A stretch of 64,000 bases of DNA from assembly GCF_033807715.1 (NCBI RefSeq), contig NC_084597.1, positions 12,889,170 through 12,953,169 of the forward strand. The letters are read 5' to 3'. The notes beneath the pieces were generated by a model that was not told the DNA's origin, made no database searches, and saw nothing but the letters and a program-made list of their open reading frames with translations. The position numbers were made by a program, and so were the translations under genes. Numbering within the stretch: position 1 is the stretch's first letter; every line of letters begins with the position of its first letter. The stretch is from Cololabis saira. Taxonomy: Eukaryota; Chordata; Actinopteri; Beloniformes; Belonidae. Below, one piece after another: positions 25,313-38,100 of the stretch.

Positions 25313-25652
25313 TAAATCTGCAAGCAGCGATGAACGGGCCCTCGCACCCTTGTGCACGTTCAGGCTGCAGTGGAAGCGCTTATGACTTGCATGTAGATTC
25401 TTCAGGCCTGGACATTTAGCGGCTGACACCAGCCACGACTCTCTATGTCAAACCATTTAAAAGTTATGCCAGAAAATAGGGACTATCAAATATTGACCAA
25501 TCAGAACAAGGGGCGGGGCTAATTCATGCCAATGAAGGTCAAGGACTCAATACCGAGTCCGATGACACCACCCACATGTCTTTATCACAACCCGTTCAAA
25601 AGTTATGGCAGAGAAAAGGGACTATCAAATATTGACCAATCAGAAGAATATT
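25313..25652 (-). mobile_element. fragment of the gggcccgagc repeat family (reverse)
   Basis: It starts with ctgcaagcagcgatgaacgg, the reverse complement of the end of the element at 59186-60168. It contains two copies of a unit with gggactatcaaatattgacc and aatcagaa. The other end is missing. Confidence 0.65.
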
Positions 25653-26106
25653 ATACATCTGTTATCAACTGCAGTTGTGAAGCTGTGAGATAAACCTTAC
25701 TGCTATTTGTGTTGATTTGATGACAAAACCTTTGTGCACATCATCTAAAGTGTGCACCAGATAAATACACCCCAACACTGCATTTGACACCCTTATCAAT
25801 AATAGTCACACCTTTAATAGTCACAATGTTTTGAAGACTGAAAACCATCTCCAGCACTGAAAGGGTTATGGAACAAATTTTGAGTTTAGACTGTCTAAGC
25901 AGTGTGAAATTACGCTTTCATTCTGCGTTCACACTTCCGTGTGTTATAAATGTGCATAATTTTGAGTGTATCTGTGCACATTTGAAAGGAAAAAGAAAGC
26001 CAGGCTTCCTTCTGATAAAACAGTTTGAGGTAGCATCTCCTGTGCAAAGGCCTGGCCATTCCTCAATGCATTTACATTCTCTGTCTTTATGTAACTCACA
26101 CAACAG

Positions 26107-26502
26107 ACAGCAGAGCTCCACCAGCAGAAACCAAAGCCACAGACAGCTCAGCCCTGCAAAAACACCATGTGTTACCCACCAGCTCTTTGTCTGAGCCTCC
26201 ACTGACTCCCATGGGAGAAGCTGACACGCTTCCTGTCAGAGCAGAGGTTCTTCCTTCTTCACCATCCTCTCCACCGGAGGAGTCTGCTCATTCAGAAACT
26301 ATGCCTGAACACTCACATCTGCCTATGCCGGTCCCCGAGGAGTCCACGCATCATTCTGTTGTTGATCATCATCATAATCACCATGAACCCCATGCAATCA
26401 CACATGAGTCCACCCTTCATCCGCTGATTCCAGTTCACCATCATACAAGCTCATCTGGAACGGAGGAAAAACACTCAGAGACGAGGCCTAGTGAGAGAGG
26501 AG
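26107..26502 (+). CDS. ntng2: netrin-G2 cassette exon, His/Pro/Ser-rich linker
   Basis: This exon is predicted from an open frame bounded by a phase-1 acceptor (actcacacaacag) and a good phase-1 donor (AG then gtaagg). The 132 residues begin SRAPPAETKATDSSA, run through SEPPLTPMGEADTLPV, and become strongly His-rich: HSHLPMPVPEESTHHS, DHHHNHHEPH and VHHHTSS can be read. It ends SERG with one G left over. The content suggests a disordered extracellular linker with clustered His that could bind divalent metal. It precedes the array of smaller His-rich exons and may be their distant relative. The exact acceptor is uncertain, because nearer AGs exist at 26110, 26113 and 26124, but only the one at 26106 gives phase 1 directly. 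The 3' end is more secure than the 5' end. Confidence 0.68.
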
Positions 26503-27166
26503 GTAAGGCACACCCATAGCTCTAGATGACAGTAGATGTAGAGCAGAGGCCAAGAGAAAACAGCATAATCTAATTTAGAAACAGGAGACCATTCTCATTA
26601 TCAGCCAGTGTGATGGTTTGAAACCTCTAAAATGAGCAATTTTCAAAGGCTGAAAGTTCCTATTATGCTCGTGTACACAAGCCATCGTCATTTTTATGTT
26701 ACTCAGCATCATCTCACATATCAGATAGGCTTCCTGTGTTTGCATAGTGACGGTGATCTCCGCTTAATGGGGGCGTGTGAGTGAAAGGCAGCGATGGTTT
26801 TTTGAAAGAAGTTCTCACGACTGGTACTGGGAGGTCTGTTGAAGCCTGGCTTGTATTCAGCATTGTCTTTGCATCATTCAGAGACATTGAGGGGATTGAG
26901 AAACATCAGCCTCGGGATCAGAGAGATGAAAAGACATGAAGACAAAACAGACAGAATCAGAGCAAAGCCCGACTTAACCTCAGACTGCTGTGGCAGACTA
27001 CAAAATACTGTTTTGGCGGCATTAATGTATAAAGTGTCAAAGATATAAATAAAGCCATCACGTGTTGTTGGAGGTAACTTTCCACTTCTTTTGGCTCGGT
27101 GTCAACCTGCCAGCGAGGGGGCAGATGAAGAGCTCCATCACTGTCATGCCTTACAAACCCAGCAGA

Positions 27167-27223
<57 letters not shown>

Positions 27224-27983
27224 ACCTCTCTTTAAGGCGGCGCAAATCGAGAACCAGAATGCTGCAGCTGCCACAGTCTGATGTCAGATGGTTTGGGCCG
27301 AGCTGCCTGCGATTAATATTAAGAATCACTCCTCTCCCTCATAAGGCAACACAGGCTACTGAGATTAAATGCATTTATGCTCGCTGCTGTGCTACAGAAG
27401 CTTTAAAAACAACAGCAATTCACCATCCTCCTTTACCAGTAGTGCCGGGTTCTGTAAACATGTGTGTGCAGCTGTGACAGATGTGTGTGAGAGCGGGTCT
27501 GGCGGGGTCAGATGAGGACACGATTAGAGGTCGGCAGGGGTTACATAGATGAGATGTAATGATGCCACGATGGCATGATGCCAGTTGCATGAAACAGTCC
27601 AGGGTGCTGTGAGAACAGCTGCTGAAATCCTGTCTCACCAGAGCCCCGGGGAAGGGGAGGGATGAAGGGGATTCAGTGGGCGCGATACAGCCTGAAGGGG
27701 GATGCACTGCAGGGGGCAGGATGCTTGCAGGAGGCTTTTCTCTGGAAAACGTCTGGAGACGTGCATCCCCTGCACAAAACACCTCAAGGGGGAAACAGAT
27801 GGTAGCATGGAGCCCCGTCTTCTCCAGTAATGTGGCGATCATTAGTCCCCCAATGAGGTGCATGATGTGGTCACCTCATGTGATTGGTTAAATGCATTTT
27901 AATTATAATCAACTCGTGAGGGGGATGGCTGCGCCTGTGTGGCAGAAAAAATGGAAAGACGCCTGACAAACATGATACCTGAT
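26503..27983 (+). other. intron stretch after the His-rich exon
   Basis: Only the (CT)n(CA)n tract is notable. The open frames here have no conserved features. Confidence 0.5.
27170..27226. repeat. (CT)n(CA)n microsatellite
   Basis: About 14 bases of CT are followed by about 40 bases of CA dinucleotides. Confidence 0.93.
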
Positions 27984-28893
27984 TAGTGTTGCAAAGGGGT
28001 GGAACTTTGGGAAGTTAAGCTGGGGAATTTTGGAAATATTCTAAATTGGAAACTTTCCATGGGAATTATGGGAATTTATGGGAATTATTGGGAATTTATG
28101 GGAATTTATGGGAATTAACTGGAAATTGGGGGTAATTTAAACAAACTGTATCATATCCAAACATAAATGTAAATATTTATTTTGTCATAAGCAGATATCC
28201 ATGCAAGATAATACAAAAACATGACATTTCAACAGCTTTATTTGAGTAGAACTTTAGTTTTTATTCTTGTATGAACAATTATTTTAATGAACAACAAAAA
28301 CATGAATGTTGAGTAAATACTAACTCACCCCCCTCCCCCACCCAATCAAAAAGTAATGCAAGTTAAACATTAATACCATTATAGATCAAATATATTTACC
28401 CCATAATATTATCAAAACTTACTTAACTTTATATAGTCCGTGGGCTCAAATGTGTGGCTTCAATAGTCTTGTGCTTTGAGCTCAAATGTGTGGCCTCCAG
28501 GCTTCAAGAAATCACCTGTGCATGTGATGGAGGAATGCACAGTGCCTGTAGGGGGCGTGGCCTCAATAGCCCTGCAGTAAACTGTGTGCATGTGATGGAG
28601 GAATGCACAGTGCATGTAGGGGGGGTGGCCTCAATAGCCCTGCAGTAAGCAATGTGCTGTGTGCATGTGATTGAGGAGTGTACTTGCATTAAATCTAGTT
28701 GTTTTAGCCAAGACTATGCTACAATATATTTCCCCCAACTATATTTAATTTCCCTGTTAAGGGCCAACCTTCAATTCTGTAAATTTCTTATTTATTCCCG
28801 TTAATTCCCATATATTCCCGTTAATTCCCATATATTCCCGTTAATTCCCATGGAAAGTTTCCAACTTTGAAAATTCGGAATTTTGCAACCCTA
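27984..28893. mobile_element. hAT-type element with gggaattatg-type ends
   Basis: The ends tagtgttgcaaaggggtgg and ttttgcaaccctattcc are inverted. The flanks TACCTGAT and TTCCTGAT match at seven of eight bases. Sub-terminal gggaatttat repeats at the left and attcccgttaattcccat repeats at the right mirror each other. Inside, 28517-28690 holds tandem units with gtgcatgtgatggaggaatg. Confidence 0.7.
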
Positions 28894-29534
28894 TTCCTGA
28901 TCCAGATAAACTAGTTTCAAATCTTTCTCCCTTCACTCGAGCTCACTGCAGCCCAAAAACAGTGCAGCAAGAGAGTCTGGGAGTCGCATAATGCCCCGCA
29001 GGAAAGTGGAGTACGTAAAGAAAGCAAGAACTTGAGCAAGAGACCATTCAAAATGCAGTATAATTAGAAGGCGTGAGCCACGTTGCTGATGCTGATTGAG
29101 ATGTTTTGTGGTACTGTGGCACCAGACAGCAGCATAACATCTCTAAATGGGGAAACTTCACCCATGAGAAGACATTACTCTAATACAACATGATAGCGTT
29201 ATGTATTTTAAGTAGTTATATTTAGGACAAACATAAGACGAAAAGTAAAAGCGGAGACAGACCCCCCACGTGTACACAGGAAGAAGCTTAGAAACCCACA
29301 ACTTCATGACATTCAGATTAAAGCAAGTGCCCCTTGATGAGGAAATCCACGATCTGACGGAGAGAAAAAAGGAAAACAAGATCTCAGAGGAAGACGGCAG
29401 ACGCTATCAGTAATCTTTGCCCACTGCGGTATCAGCCTAATTATAAAGTTCTTACTGCAGCTGAGGAAAGAGCATGTAAAATACCCCACGAGGTGTCTGT
29501 TCTTGTTATGTTAATTGTGATTTTGGTGCCTCGG

Positions 29535-29645
29535 TTTCCCACAAGTCTATGCATGAAACTCATGGACACAAGGCAGCAAGCTCCTCTGAACATGGGCAAG
29601 ACAAGGAGGAGAGCAAGGAGGGGGGAAAAGTGTCTGAAATGACAG
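29535..29645 (+). pseudogene. decayed His-rich cassette exon, acceptor lost
   Basis: This copy of the duplicated cassette family has a fully open 111-base body: SHKSMHETHGHKAASSSEHG followed by an acidic/Lys tail ending SEMT and a phase-1 donor gtattt. At the place where other copies have the acceptor cag, this one has cgg (29532-29534). The upstream intron end (gttatgttaattgtgatttt) still resembles that of other copies. The body looks recently alive, so this may be an exon silenced by one A-to-G change or an assembly or individual variant. Confidence 0.6.
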
Positions 29646-30332
29646 GTATTTCCTGTAAATGTTCTAGATTTACACAGTTTTTTTTTTCTTTTTTTTTTTA
29701 CTCCTCGTGCAGCCGAATGCAATAGATAATCTTTTATTATGAAACCTGACAGCTCAGAGTGAAAACTAGGAACATAAAAACTGGAGCTGAAATCTGTATA
29801 AATTTATCTCTTCACTGACAAGATAGTCTGTTTGTCAACAAATAACAATTTTTGGCTGCAGCAGTATCATCATACGTTCTGTTAGACAGTGACTGATGGT
29901 GATGGGTTAGAAATAAGAAACAGACAGCAGGTTGAAATAAAACTCAAACGTCCGTTTATTTATTGCTCAGGCTCACCAGAAAAGGGCAAATAAAAAGTAC
30001 TTCCTGCTTATGCTTTCTGTGTAAATGGCATCATATCAGACCACCACAAATCTGAGCCAGGTGTGCATGAGAGAACAAACTCACAACCTTATCTGGAGAT
30101 AGGAAGAGGAGAACGGAGGAGGAGAAGGAGGAGGAGGGACACCAAGACAGAAAAACTCAAATCAAAGGTATTTGTATGCAGTGTAGCAGCTGTAGCTGGC
30201 TGTAGCTCATGGTAGCAGTATGACACAGTTCAGAGTCAACCTTGGCCTTTCAATGAAAATGTGTTAAAAAAAAAAAAATTATGAGTGTAACTAAATGTTT
30301 CTTTCTCATGTTAATTACAAACTTGATACAAG

Positions 30333-30455
30333 TCTCCCATGAGTTTAGAGAGCGTCGACATGAAAGTCACGAGCATAAATCTACATCTTCATCTGAACAT
30401 GGCAACAAAGGGGAGCAAGACGATGGGGCCAAAGAAAGACAACCTGCAGTGACAG
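30333..30455 (+). pseudogene. decayed His-rich cassette exon, donor lost
   Basis: Entered in phase 1 after gatacaag, the frame reads SHEFRERRHESHEHKSTSSS, then EHGNKGEQDDGAKERQPAVTA. At the expected donor after ACA G the sequence is ct instead of gt, although the rest of the copy is intact over 123 bases. The frame runs on past the expected end. It is a family member by its SHEF...HESHEHK...SSSEHG pattern and its upstream intron end (catgttaattacaa). It might still be used with another donor further on. Confidence 0.55.
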
Positions 30456-31314
30456 CTATATCTTATGTAGTGGTGCAAAACACACACATATGTAGTATGC
30501 TTAGATTTATATCCTTTACAAACGTTTTATGCAGATTTGGTTTACATTAAAACCTCCTTAAACTTAGGAACTCACAGGTGGCAGTAATGAAGCTCAAATA
30601 ACTGATAGAAATCTTGCAATAAAAGACCGAAAAGAGTTACGCATACACTATAATTACACTGGAAAAGAAAAGAAAATAAATATCTTTATGAACAGCCTTG
30701 CCTGTAATCTGAAAACAAACTGAAGGGGTGCAGTCCAAATCATAACAAGCATTGCTCTAGCCAACCATCAAGACGTTTTGCTGTTTTGTTGAAATGTCAT
30801 CAGAAAGATGACATACAGAAATCGTTTACCCTGCCTTTAAATATGTGCTGTTACTTCAATACAGTAGTGGCTGGGATGGGACCTACAGACTAGTAACTAT
30901 GTCCATCCAACTTTCCTGTTGTGCGTCTTACTACTTTTTTGATTTCTAACTGTATAGTTTGATCATTATTATTGTACATACATACATCTTGCTGCACGCA
31001 ATAGAATTGCAGTTAAAAGGTAAATGAATACATATAACATATACCTGTCTCATATCAAATCTATCCTAGATAGCAGGCATATTTTGCAGAACCTGGCACC
31101 TCTGGTTCAGTTAGGCACTGGTAATTGCTAAATGAGTCATACGTGTTCCAAAGTTGGTGAATAAAGCCAGTGTCTGGTTTTGCCATGCGCTGTTTTAGCC
31201 ACCGGTGGCCCAAATTTCATAAGTTAGTTTTGTGGTGGGATATGGCAGCAGTTGTTCGGGAAAGTGAAGACTTGGGGCACGTCTGGTGGATATGTTTAGA
31301 CACCTACTGTACAC

Positions 31315-32313
31315 TAGGGATGTAACGATACACTAATCTCACGATACGGTACGATACACGATATTGAGGTCACGATAACGATACGATACGATATAGCAGT
31401 ATTTTTTTAACAACCTTGAATGAGGTAGTCATGAGGAAATTGTCTTTTATTTGAAAGACACAAAATACAAAATAATGCTGTGCGTTTGCCCTATTGTTAC
31501 AGTTTGTAATGCTTTATAACTGTTTCAGTTTTAAAGAGAAAGCCAGGCCAACCATTTTCCACAAACTGAACTAAAAGTAAATGTCAGGTTTGCATTATGC
31601 ATCTTCAGTTTCATACAAGTACAAATATTTTGCCACAAACTGAATAGTTTCTCTCATGTATGATTTGACTTTTTTCTTTTCCAGAAATTTAACAACTAAA
31701 ATTAAATAAATAAATACAAGTAAATAAATACATACAATTTTACATCATAAAAAAGATTGATTCATGCTCACCTTATAAGTGTAAGAGGAGATTTATTTTT
31801 GTTAAGAAGGTTATTTTGTTAATTCAGGGTTGATTATTTTATAAATATATTCTTTATATTCTGTAAATCAGGGACTATAATGACACTAGTCAGTTTATCT
31901 GTAATTGTTAGTATGTTTTTGGATTGGGCGGAGTGATACAGCACTAGGTGCTGTGTTGATGTTCTAAAATCCTACGCTGTTGAGCGGACATTAAAGTACA
32001 CTGGAACTGACGCAGAAGTTGTCTCCCTGTTTATCCTACTCACGACCCCAAAAAGGTTTAATTTAATAAGGCAAGGCTTAACTCTACACCAGCCTTACAT
32101 AAGTAAAAGTTCAGAGCTCAAAACGGGACTAGTTTCTTCTGAGCGGAGGAAGATTTTGGTCCGCGTGGTCGCGGTCGGATGCGCGTTACTAGTCAACACA
32201 ATAGATTAATATTAATAACCCAATATCGCGATACACTTTGTCACCTCCACGACATGTATTGTGACATTTTTGTATCGCAAAATTTCGTGGCACGATATAT
32301 TGTTACACCCCTA
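31315..32313. mobile_element. hAT-type element with cgatacgatac ends
   Basis: The ends tagggatgtaacgatac and gttacacccct(a) are inverted. A perfect 8-bp duplication CTGTACAC flanks it (31307-31314, 32314-32321). Sub-terminal acgatac repeats are present. No transposase frame was seen in 1.0 kb. Confidence 0.83.
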
Positions 32314-33428
32314 CTGTACACTGTCCTTCAGCAAGCGTTGTCAGTCAAAGCCAAATGTAGGCCAAAGAAAACTGCAGATTTTGAGTAAAATATTGTTTGT
32401 GATCTGAGATGTCATATTTGTTTCATATGACGAGATGGATCGGCAACTTTTGAATTTCAGTGCTTCTCCATAAAGATATGTAATACTTCATCAGTTGTGA
32501 TCCAATGTGGTTTTGCAAACTAAAGAGAGTAAAGACGAGCAGATTTGACAGCTATTTCACAAAAACCTCCCATTACTGCCAGGGGCGTCACCACCTTCCT
32601 GAGGAGGCACAGCTAAATTAGCCAATGTTAAATTACTTAACATTACAAGTTTTTCGAAAAGCCAGCAAGCTTTTTCTGGAGTATTCTGTTTCTACAGCTG
32701 AATTAGCTGCCTCAAACCTAAAGAGATGTCAGAATTGAGAAACAATGTGATTATAGACTAGATTGTTATCACAGAGGGGATATTGTCTTTATGATTTAAA
32801 GTCTAATCCGTTAACAGCTGACAAGCTAGGGGCTCAAATTTCGCTGCCTGCTTAACCTTTCTGTGGATATTTGCTTTAATGCTCGTTATATCATAATTTC
32901 TCTACATGAATGTGTCATGGTATTTATTGTACGCTAGTGGCCGGACTTTTTGCGGCTGTATGGGGCAGTTTTATGATCAAAATGTTGTTACTCCCCGCAG
33001 GATAGAGCTAGCAAAACAGACCTCAGTATCTGCAGTGTCAAAGCAGAAAAACAGACAACACAGTAACATCCCTTATTGCAGTTTACCTTGGTATGAGTTG
33101 GATGTTGCACTTTGTGCTATTTTGTCTCTCTCATTTTTCTGAGAAGGGGCAGAACTGTGCCTTGGTAGTATGGAGTTCATATACATTCGCCATGTTTTAA
33201 ACCTGCAAACTTACACCAAATTGTTCATTCTTAAAACAGAAATATTTTTTTTTTAAATAAAATAAGTAAATGAGGACAGATTTTAATATTTGTTTTGTTC
33301 AATTACTGAAAATACTATCTATCAGCCCCCTCATGTCTTGGTTGGTATTTGGTAAAGGAGTATATTAAATTAATCACATTGATTTTTTTTTCTTTCTCGT
33401 TTTCTAAATGGCAACTCTGGTATGACAG

Positions 33429-33521
33429 TTTCCCACATGTCCAAGGGTCACACATGGGACTCATGGTCACAAAAACAACAACCTCACCAGTGGTGAGAAG
33501 CACAGAAAGCAACGCTGAAAG
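33429..33521 (+). pseudogene. decayed His-rich cassette exon, frameshift and donor loss
   Basis: The acceptor region (ggcaactctggtatgacag) is well kept and nearly identical to that of the intact exon at 33816. After SHMSK a one-base shift relative to other copies puts the HGTHGHK-like part out of frame, and the phase-1 frame ends at a TGA (33495-33497). The 3' end has gaaagga where a gt donor is expected. Confidence 0.6.
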
Positions 33522-33815
33522 GAAATGCATCTTGTTTTGCTCATGGATGCAGCAGATTTGAAGCCAGTATCCAAATGCTAATCCTTTACTGAAATAATTG
33601 GCCACTGACTACAGAGGCTTCCTTTCAACCAACTAAAACATCTAAGTCTTAATTTACAATAATTTAAGGTTGGCCAAAGGAAAGGTAAACACGAGGGAAA
33701 TGTGATAAAAGATTAGTATTATTATCTGGTTTTAGTGGTTGCTAAAAAAAACTTTTGGAATTCAGCTCGTTAGAATTTTTCTCTTGTTATGTTAATGACA
33801 ACTGTGGTATGACAG

Positions 33816-33911
33816 TTTACCACATGTTTGAGAGACATGGACATGAGACACTCCACAAAGTGTCTTCATCTGAACACGAGAAGGAAAAACGTACAAACGC
33901 TAAACTAACAG
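33816..33911 (+). CDS. ntng2: netrin-G2 cassette mini-exon, His-rich (copy at 33.8 kb)
   Basis: This is an intact 96-base member of the duplicated cassette family. The acceptor is tggtatgacag and the donor is gtactg, both phase 1. With the G carried from the previous exon it reads VYHMFERHGHETLHKVSSSE, then HEKEKRTNAKLT. The core HGHETxHKxSSSEH aligns with the start of the giant exon at 35149. It would add 32 residues to the extracellular linker between LE1 and LE2. No known domain is recognised. The clustered His suggests metal binding, but that is inference. Confidence 0.68.
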
Positions 33912-34029
33912 GTACTGACTGCAAGACCATTGTAGTGGCACCTTGAAAGTAGATAAACTACCATACTACGATTACAGATTAAACCTGTAATCGTAGAAAT
34001 CCTCAGTATCTATTACCACTTTAATTCAT

Positions 34030-34330
34030 TATCAATTTAATTCAATTCAATTATATTATATTAATATAGCATATATTACAATACAAGTTGTGCTTTCCAG
34101 AGATCCATAAAATGACATCAGAGCAATTATTACATAAACAGTGGCAGGTAAAAACTACCCTTTAGGAGGGGAGAAACATTGGGCAGGACCTGGATCATAA
34201 CGGGGGATCCTCCTGCCAGACGCCAGCTGGGTACAGCAGGAAAATTGAGATAGGAAAGAGAGGGTGAAGAACAGAGAGAGGAGGGTACAGATATATTGGT
34301 ACAATAGACACGATATATTAGTATTAATAA
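34030..34330. repeat. interspersed repeat with aaaactaccctttaggagg
   Basis: Shares the core gtggcaggtaaaaactaccc, then tttaggagggga, with 48650-48690. The class is unknown; it may be the 3' part of a LINE. Confidence 0.4.
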
Positions 34331-34899
34331 TCCGTTAGAACTAAGAGTATTTTACTTATAAATGGTAAGTTGGTGTACTATAGATATGGCTACATGAACA
34401 GGTGTAGACATATGACACTGAGATGGTCAGAGGGTGGGGCTGCAAGTCAGCATGCAGATCGAGAAACTAGAAAAGTCCTGAAGCTCTGGCCTGCAAACAT
34501 GTACAGGAGAGAAAAAGAGGGGGCAGACGAGCACAACCAACTACAAGAACGATAAAATGCAATTATGATTATGAGATACTCCTAATTAATGAACAAAGGA
34601 AAGAGAAAGAGAGGAGAGCAAACGAGGCGAGGGGCACCACTCAGTGGATCATGTTGGGATTCCCCTGCAGCGTAGGTCTATAGCAGCATATCTATGACAA
34701 AGCTTTGTTTAAAGCCTGGGATATACTTGCAGTTCAACCCTCGTACGCGTACGCATCATGTCCGCCACGTGTATCCTGAGTTAATTTGACGCATTGATGT
34801 GCACATTCTCAAAAAGACACTGAACGCGTACGCGACCTGCAGCTCTCGCTCTAGCCGCGAGTGGCGCTGGTCCCGGTCAGATACCAGCTAGAGTGAGGA

Positions 34900-34944
34900 A
34901 AGTAAGAAGTATGGTGAGGAGAATGAAAGACACTGAAAGGACAG
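34900..34944 (+). pseudogene. possible 3' remnant of a cassette exon
   Basis: Only the tail of a family copy seems to survive here: CTGAAAGGACAG followed by gtatct. This is close to the exon ends at 41602 and 41855, where CCTGACAGGACAG is followed by gtac. The following intron start is also like those of other copies. The 5' part is absent, and the sequence before it resembles an unrelated GC-rich interspersed repeat with alternating gtacgcg motifs. Confidence 0.35.
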
Positions 34945-35148
34945 GTATCTTTTTAGAGTAAAGACAATGTTTTCATACTCTATTTGTACTCAATTTGTGA
35001 AGACGATTCATGTTCATTACAAGCCAAAGATACGCTTTTAGTGAAAAACTGAAAAACCAGGCCCTGGGAAAGTGAAAACTGACGCTGAGTAATTATTTAC
35101 CTCATTAGATGTTTTGTGGTTATATTCATGAAAACTCTGGTCTTTCAG

Positions 35149-38100
35149 TTTTCCACAAGTCTGAGGAACATGGACATGAGACTCATGCAAGCAAAGCAAC
35201 AATACCATTTGAACATGGGCATGAGACTCATGCACATAAAGCAACTGTATCATCTGTACATGGACAAGAGAGTCATGGGCACGGAGCAACGGTATCATCT
35301 GAACAAGGACAAGAGAGCCATGGGCACGGAGCAACAGTACCCTCTGGACATGGACATGAGACTCATGGACACAAAGCAACGGTATCATCTGAACATGGAC
35401 AAGAGAGTCATGGGCACGGAGCAACAGTACCCTCTGGACATGGACATGAGACTCATGGGCACAGAGCAGCGGTATCACCTGAGCAAGGACAAGAGAGCCA
35501 TGGGCACGGAGCAACAGTACCCTCTGGACATGGACATGAGACTCATGGGCAAGGAGCAACAGTACCCTCTGGACATGGCCATGAGACTCATGGTCATAAA
35601 GCAACAGTACCCTCTGGACATGGACATGAGACTCATGGGCACGGAGCAACGGTATCATCTGAACATGGAAAAGAGAGTCATGGGCAAGGAGCAACAGTAC
35701 CATCTGTACATGGACATGAGACTCATGGCCATGTACCATCTGTACATGGACATGAGACCCATGGGCACGGAGCAACAGTACCATCTGTACATGGACATGA
35801 GACTCATGGTCATGGAGCAACAGTACCATCTGGACATGGACATGAGACCCATGGTCATAAAGCAACAATACCATCTGGACATGAGACTCATGGGCACGGA
35901 GCAACAGTACCATCTGGACATGAGACTCATGGGCACGGAGCAACAGTACCATCTGGAAGTGAACATGAGACTCATGGGGACAGAGCAACAGTACCATCGG
36001 GACATGAGACTCATGGACACAAAGCAACAGTACCATCTGGACATGGAGATGAGACGCATGGGCAAGGAGCAACAGTACCATCTGGACATGGACATGAGAC
36101 TCATGGGCAAGGAGCAACAGTACCATCTGGACATGGAGATGAGACGCATGGGCACGGAGCAACAGTACCATCTGAACATGGACATGAGACCCATGGTCAT
36201 AAAGCAACAGTACCATCTGGACATGGACATGAAACTCATGAGCATGGAGCAACAGTACCATCTGGACATGGACATGAGACTCATGGGCAAGGAGCAACAG
36301 TACCATCTGGACATGAGACTCATGGACATGGAGCAACAGTACCATCTGGACATGGACATGAGACTCATGGTCAAGGAGCAACAGTACCATCTGGACATGG
36401 AGATGAGACTCATGGTCATAAAGCAACAGTACCATCTGGACATGGACATGAGACTCATGGACATGGAGCAACAGTACCATCTGGACATGGACATGAGACT
36501 CATGGTCAAGGAGCAACAGTACCATCTGGACATGGAGATGAGACTCATGGTCATAAAGCAACAGTACCATCTGGACACGGACATGAGACTCATGGGCAAG
36601 GAGCAACAGTACCATCTGGACACGGACATGAGACTCATGGACACGGAGCAGCAGTACCATCTGGACACGGACATGAGACTCATGGGCAAGGAGCAACAGT
36701 ACCATCTGGACATGGACATGAGACCCATGGACACGGAGCAACAGTACCATCTGGACATGGACATGAGGCTCATGGGCAAGGAGCAACAGTACCATCTGGA
36801 CATGGACATGAGGCTCATGGACACGGAGCAACAGTACCATCTGGACACGGACATGAGACTCATGGGCAAGGAGCAACAGTACCATCTGGACATGGACATG
36901 AGACCCATGGACACGGAGCAACAGTACCATCTGGACATGGACATGAGGCTCATGGGCAAGGAGCAACAGTACCATCTGGACATGGACATGAGGCTCATGG
37001 ACACGGAGCAACAGTACCATCTGGACATGGACATGAGGCTCATGGGCAAGGAGCAACAGTACCATCTGGACATGGACATGAGACTCATGGACACGGAGCA
37101 ACGGTACCATCTGGACATGGAGTTGAGACGCATGGGCACGGAGCAACAGTACCATCTGGACACGGACATGAGACTCATGGGCAAGGAGCAACAGTACCAT
37201 CTGGACATGAGATTCATGGGCATGGTGCAGTACCATCTGGACATGGACATGAGACTCATGGACACGGAGCAACAGTACCATCTGGACATGGACATGAGAC
37301 GCATGGGCACGGAGCAACAGTACCATCTGGACATGAGACTCATGGGCATGGTGCAGTACCATCTGGACACGGACATGAGACTCATGGTCAAGGAGCAACA
37401 GTACCATCTGGACATGGACATGAGACTCATGGTCATAAAGCAACAGTACCATCTGGACATGGACATGAGACTCATGGGCAAGGAGCAACAGTACCATCTG
37501 GGCATGAGACTCATGGGCAAGGAGAAACAGTACCATCTGGACATGAGACTCATGGGAAAGGAGCAACAGTACCATCTGGACATAAGACTCATGGGCAAGG
37601 AGCAACAGTACCATCTGGACATGGACATGAGGCTCATAGTCATAAAGCAACAGTACCATCTGGACATGGACATGAGACTCATGGGCACGGAGCAACAGTA
37701 CCATTTGGACATGGACATGAGGCTCATGGTCATAAAGCAACAGTACCATCTGGACATGGACATGAGACTCATGGGCATGGAGCAACAGTACCATCTGGAC
37801 ATGGACATGAGACTCGTGGACACGGAGCCACAGTACCCTCTGGACATGGACATGAGACCCATGGTCATAAAGCAACAGTACCATCTGGACATGGACATGA
37901 GACTCATGGGCATGGAGCAACAGTACCATCTGGACATGGACATGAGACTCATGGACACGGAGCAACGGTACCATCTGGACATGGACATGAGACTCATGGT
38001 CATAAAGCAACAGTACCATCTGGACATGGACATGAGACCCATGGTCATAAAGCAACAGTACCATCTGGACATGGACATGAGACCCATGGTCATAAAGCAA

